Shown here: piece after piece, positions 62,925 through 64,000 of the stretch
Position numbering within the stretch: the first letter of the stretch is position 1
Layout of the letters: the number at the start of each line of letters is the position of its first letter
IMG/VR virus record: IMGVR_UViG_3300017917_002937
Span: 21,172-85,171 of that record
DNA from: a virus
Strand: one strand, 5' to 3'
Length of the DNA stretch: 64,000 nucleotides
Translations under genes and position numbers: made by a program
The notes under the pieces: generated by a model
Databases searched by the model: none
Seen by the model: the letters and a program-made list of their open reading frames with translations, nothing else
Told to the model about the DNA's origin: nothing

Positions 62925-64000
62925 ATGTTAAGAGATGTTTTTTATTATGGCATCAAGCCTAATGTACATCCTAGAGAAAAATTTGCAAAAAATTTAAAAG
63001 ATGCTAGAGATCAAGCAACCACTGAGTACTTTTGGATAATTAATGAATATTGCGATTATACAAATTTCGATTGGGATTTTGATTTTGATTTTTTACCAGA
63101 TGATGATGTATGGGCACAAGATCATAACAATGTTTGGCCTAGTCAACATCAAAAAGATAGTGGTACTTGGTTATGTCCCAAAAAAAATAGCGAAGTAATT
63201 ATATATAGGTCTGATGTTGATATTGTACGAAGAAAACCAATTAAAGAAAATTTTGTAATTTTACAAAAAGTAGATACAAGTAAATTTGATTTTAGTTGGC
63301 ATCCAGATCCAACTGACCCTCCTTATATATATTGTTGGGGTAATAAATTTTTTCCTCCGCAGTTTGGTCATGCTTTAGAATATCATGTAAAAAACGCAAC
63401 TGAAGTAAAATATATGTCAACAGTTGTTGAATTATTACCTAATTTAGATAATTATGAAGTTTTTGATGATATAGAATTTTTTGATTTTTCTTGGATACCT
63501 GACCCAGGGAGTCCACCTTATATATATGTTTGGGGAAATCAATGGAACAAACCAGAAGATAAAATTAGTATAAAATATGTTGTTGAAGGTGCAACAGAGT
63601 ACAAATACATGCGAGAGCGTGTTACTAGAAAACCAAACTTGGAAAATTGGGAACTACCAAAAAATATTAATAGTAACGGTTTTGACTTTAGTTGGGAACC
63701 AAGTCCTGCAGACCCTCCATATATTTATGAATTCGGTACGCAATGGCAAAAGACAGGTGGTCCTAGATATGTGGTAGCAGATGCGATAGAATTTAAATAC
63801 ATAGACTTTCAAAAAGTGATTGCATTGCCCTCTAAGGATCAATGGGTTATACCTAATAATATTGAAATTGATAATTTTGATTTTAGTTGGCATCCCGATA
63901 GCACAGATCCATCTTATATCTATCAATTCGGTACTCAATGGGCACTAAGTGGTGGTCCCAAATATGTTGTTGAAGGTGCAACCGAAATAAAATATGTTGA
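62925..64000 (+). CDS. FDFSW-repeat protein (partial, runs off the right edge)
   Basis: The open frame has 358 codons visible. After an N-terminal part (EYFWIINEYCDY, then an aspartate-rich FDWDFDFDFLPDDD) come repeats beginning with FDFSW near 63285, 63480, 63681 and 63876. Each is 65-67 residues long and contains PPYIY, a G-x-QW pair and an (R/K)YVV...ATE stretch. I have seen such repeats in hypothetical proteins of marine phages, but no function is known to me. The stop of the carbamoyltransferase lies one base before the ATG. The regular repeat argues for a binding or scaffold protein. Confidence 0.7.
   Translation, partial: MLRDVFYYGIKPNVHPREKFAKNLKDARDQATTEYFWIINEYCDYTNFDWDFDFDFLPDDDVWAQDHNNVWPSQHQKDSGTWLCPKKNSEVIIYRSDVDIVRRKPIKENFVILQKVDTSKFDFSWHPDPTDPPYIYCWGNKFFPPQFGHALEYHVKNATEVKYMSTVVELLPNLDNYEVFDDIEFFDFSWIPDPGSPPYIYVWGNQWNKPEDKISIKYVVEGATEYKYMRERVTRKPNLENWELPKNINSNGFDFSWEPSPADPPYIYEFGTQWQKTGGPRYVVADAIEFKYIDFQKVIALPSKDQWVIPNNIEIDNFDFSWHPDSTDPSYIYQFGTQWALSGGPKYVVEGATEIKYV
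63285..64000 (+). repeat. FDFSW repeats, 65-67 residues each
   Basis: Four units are visible, starting at 63285, 63480, 63681 and 63876 (periods 195, 201 and 195 bases); the last continues past the window. Protein identity is clear; DNA identity is moderate, indicating old duplications. Confidence 0.85.

Noticed and set aside
63577-63938. Open frames on both strands within the FDFSW-repeat gene
   Set aside because: They follow the repeat period in the wrong frames and are shadows of the main reading frame.
38816-64000. A ribosomally made peptide (RiPP) precursor near the radical-SAM genes
   Set aside because: No short frame with a leader-core layout or repeated cysteine/glycine core was found; the small ORFs present are a conserved phage protein type or basic.
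1-64000. tRNA genes, CRISPR arrays, insertion sequences
   Set aside because: Gaps between genes are too short (the largest is about 120 bases), and no cloverleaf, regular spacer array or transposase motif was seen.

Overview
The window is a gapless stretch of an AT-rich, T4-like (contractile-tailed) bacteriophage genome, most plausibly from a marine phage of the cyanophage/pelagiphage type. The evidence is a T4-type core (gp46/gp47 recombination nuclease, gp55 late sigma factor, gp53, gp5, gp25 and gp6 baseplate proteins), start-stop overlaps between most genes, TAAATA late-promoter-like boxes, and accessory genes typical of marine T4-like phages. There are no photosynthesis genes, tRNAs, rRNAs, CRISPR arrays or insertion sequences in the window, so the host (cyanobacterium or alphaproteobacterium) cannot be decided here.

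Region 1 (1-3896, minus strand) is the replication/late-transcription block: gp55 sigma, gp47, then gp46. The gp46 gene is fractured inside its Walker A P-loop. Its N-terminal part ends in a very short intein N-fragment (39 residues), a free-standing Vsr/EDxHD-type homing endonuclease gene follows, and the C-terminal part restarts with its own ATG and a 124-residue intein C-fragment. Region 2 (3897-4017) is a divergent control region. Region 3 (4018-38767, plus strand) is the baseplate and tail block: a gp48-like candidate, gp53, a large structural protein, gp5-like spike, gp25, gp6, one 20.2-kb gene encoding a 6,731-residue protein, and three smaller structural or fibre-like proteins. The giant protein is built from nested repeat modules and includes an FG-GAP-like propeller and a BNR/Asp-box-like propeller, each interrupted by the same small module.

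Region 4 (38816-64000, plus strand) is a dense accessory operon. It encodes three glycosyltransferase-like proteins, seven radical-SAM enzymes (three with an N-terminal SPASM/twitch-like cysteine domain, three with a B12-binding-type N-terminus, one compact SPASM-like), GDP-mannose 3,5-epimerase, a UDP-glucose/GDP-mannose dehydrogenase, two SGNH-like hydrolases, a compact DegT-type PLP protein, an amidinotransferase, a 2OG-oxygenase fused to a glycosyltransferase-like domain, and a carbamoyltransferase. The last gene runs off the right edge and carries 65-67-residue FDFSW repeats.

The enzymes form a coherent set for making and decorating an unusual sugar or glycoconjugate (epimerised/oxidised nucleotide sugar, amino-, amidino-, carbamoyl-, hydroxyl- and radical-based modifications). 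The operon directly follows the tail genes and contains late-promoter-like boxes. I therefore infer that it acts late, either on the phage's own virion proteins or on the host surface; the sequence alone does not tell which.
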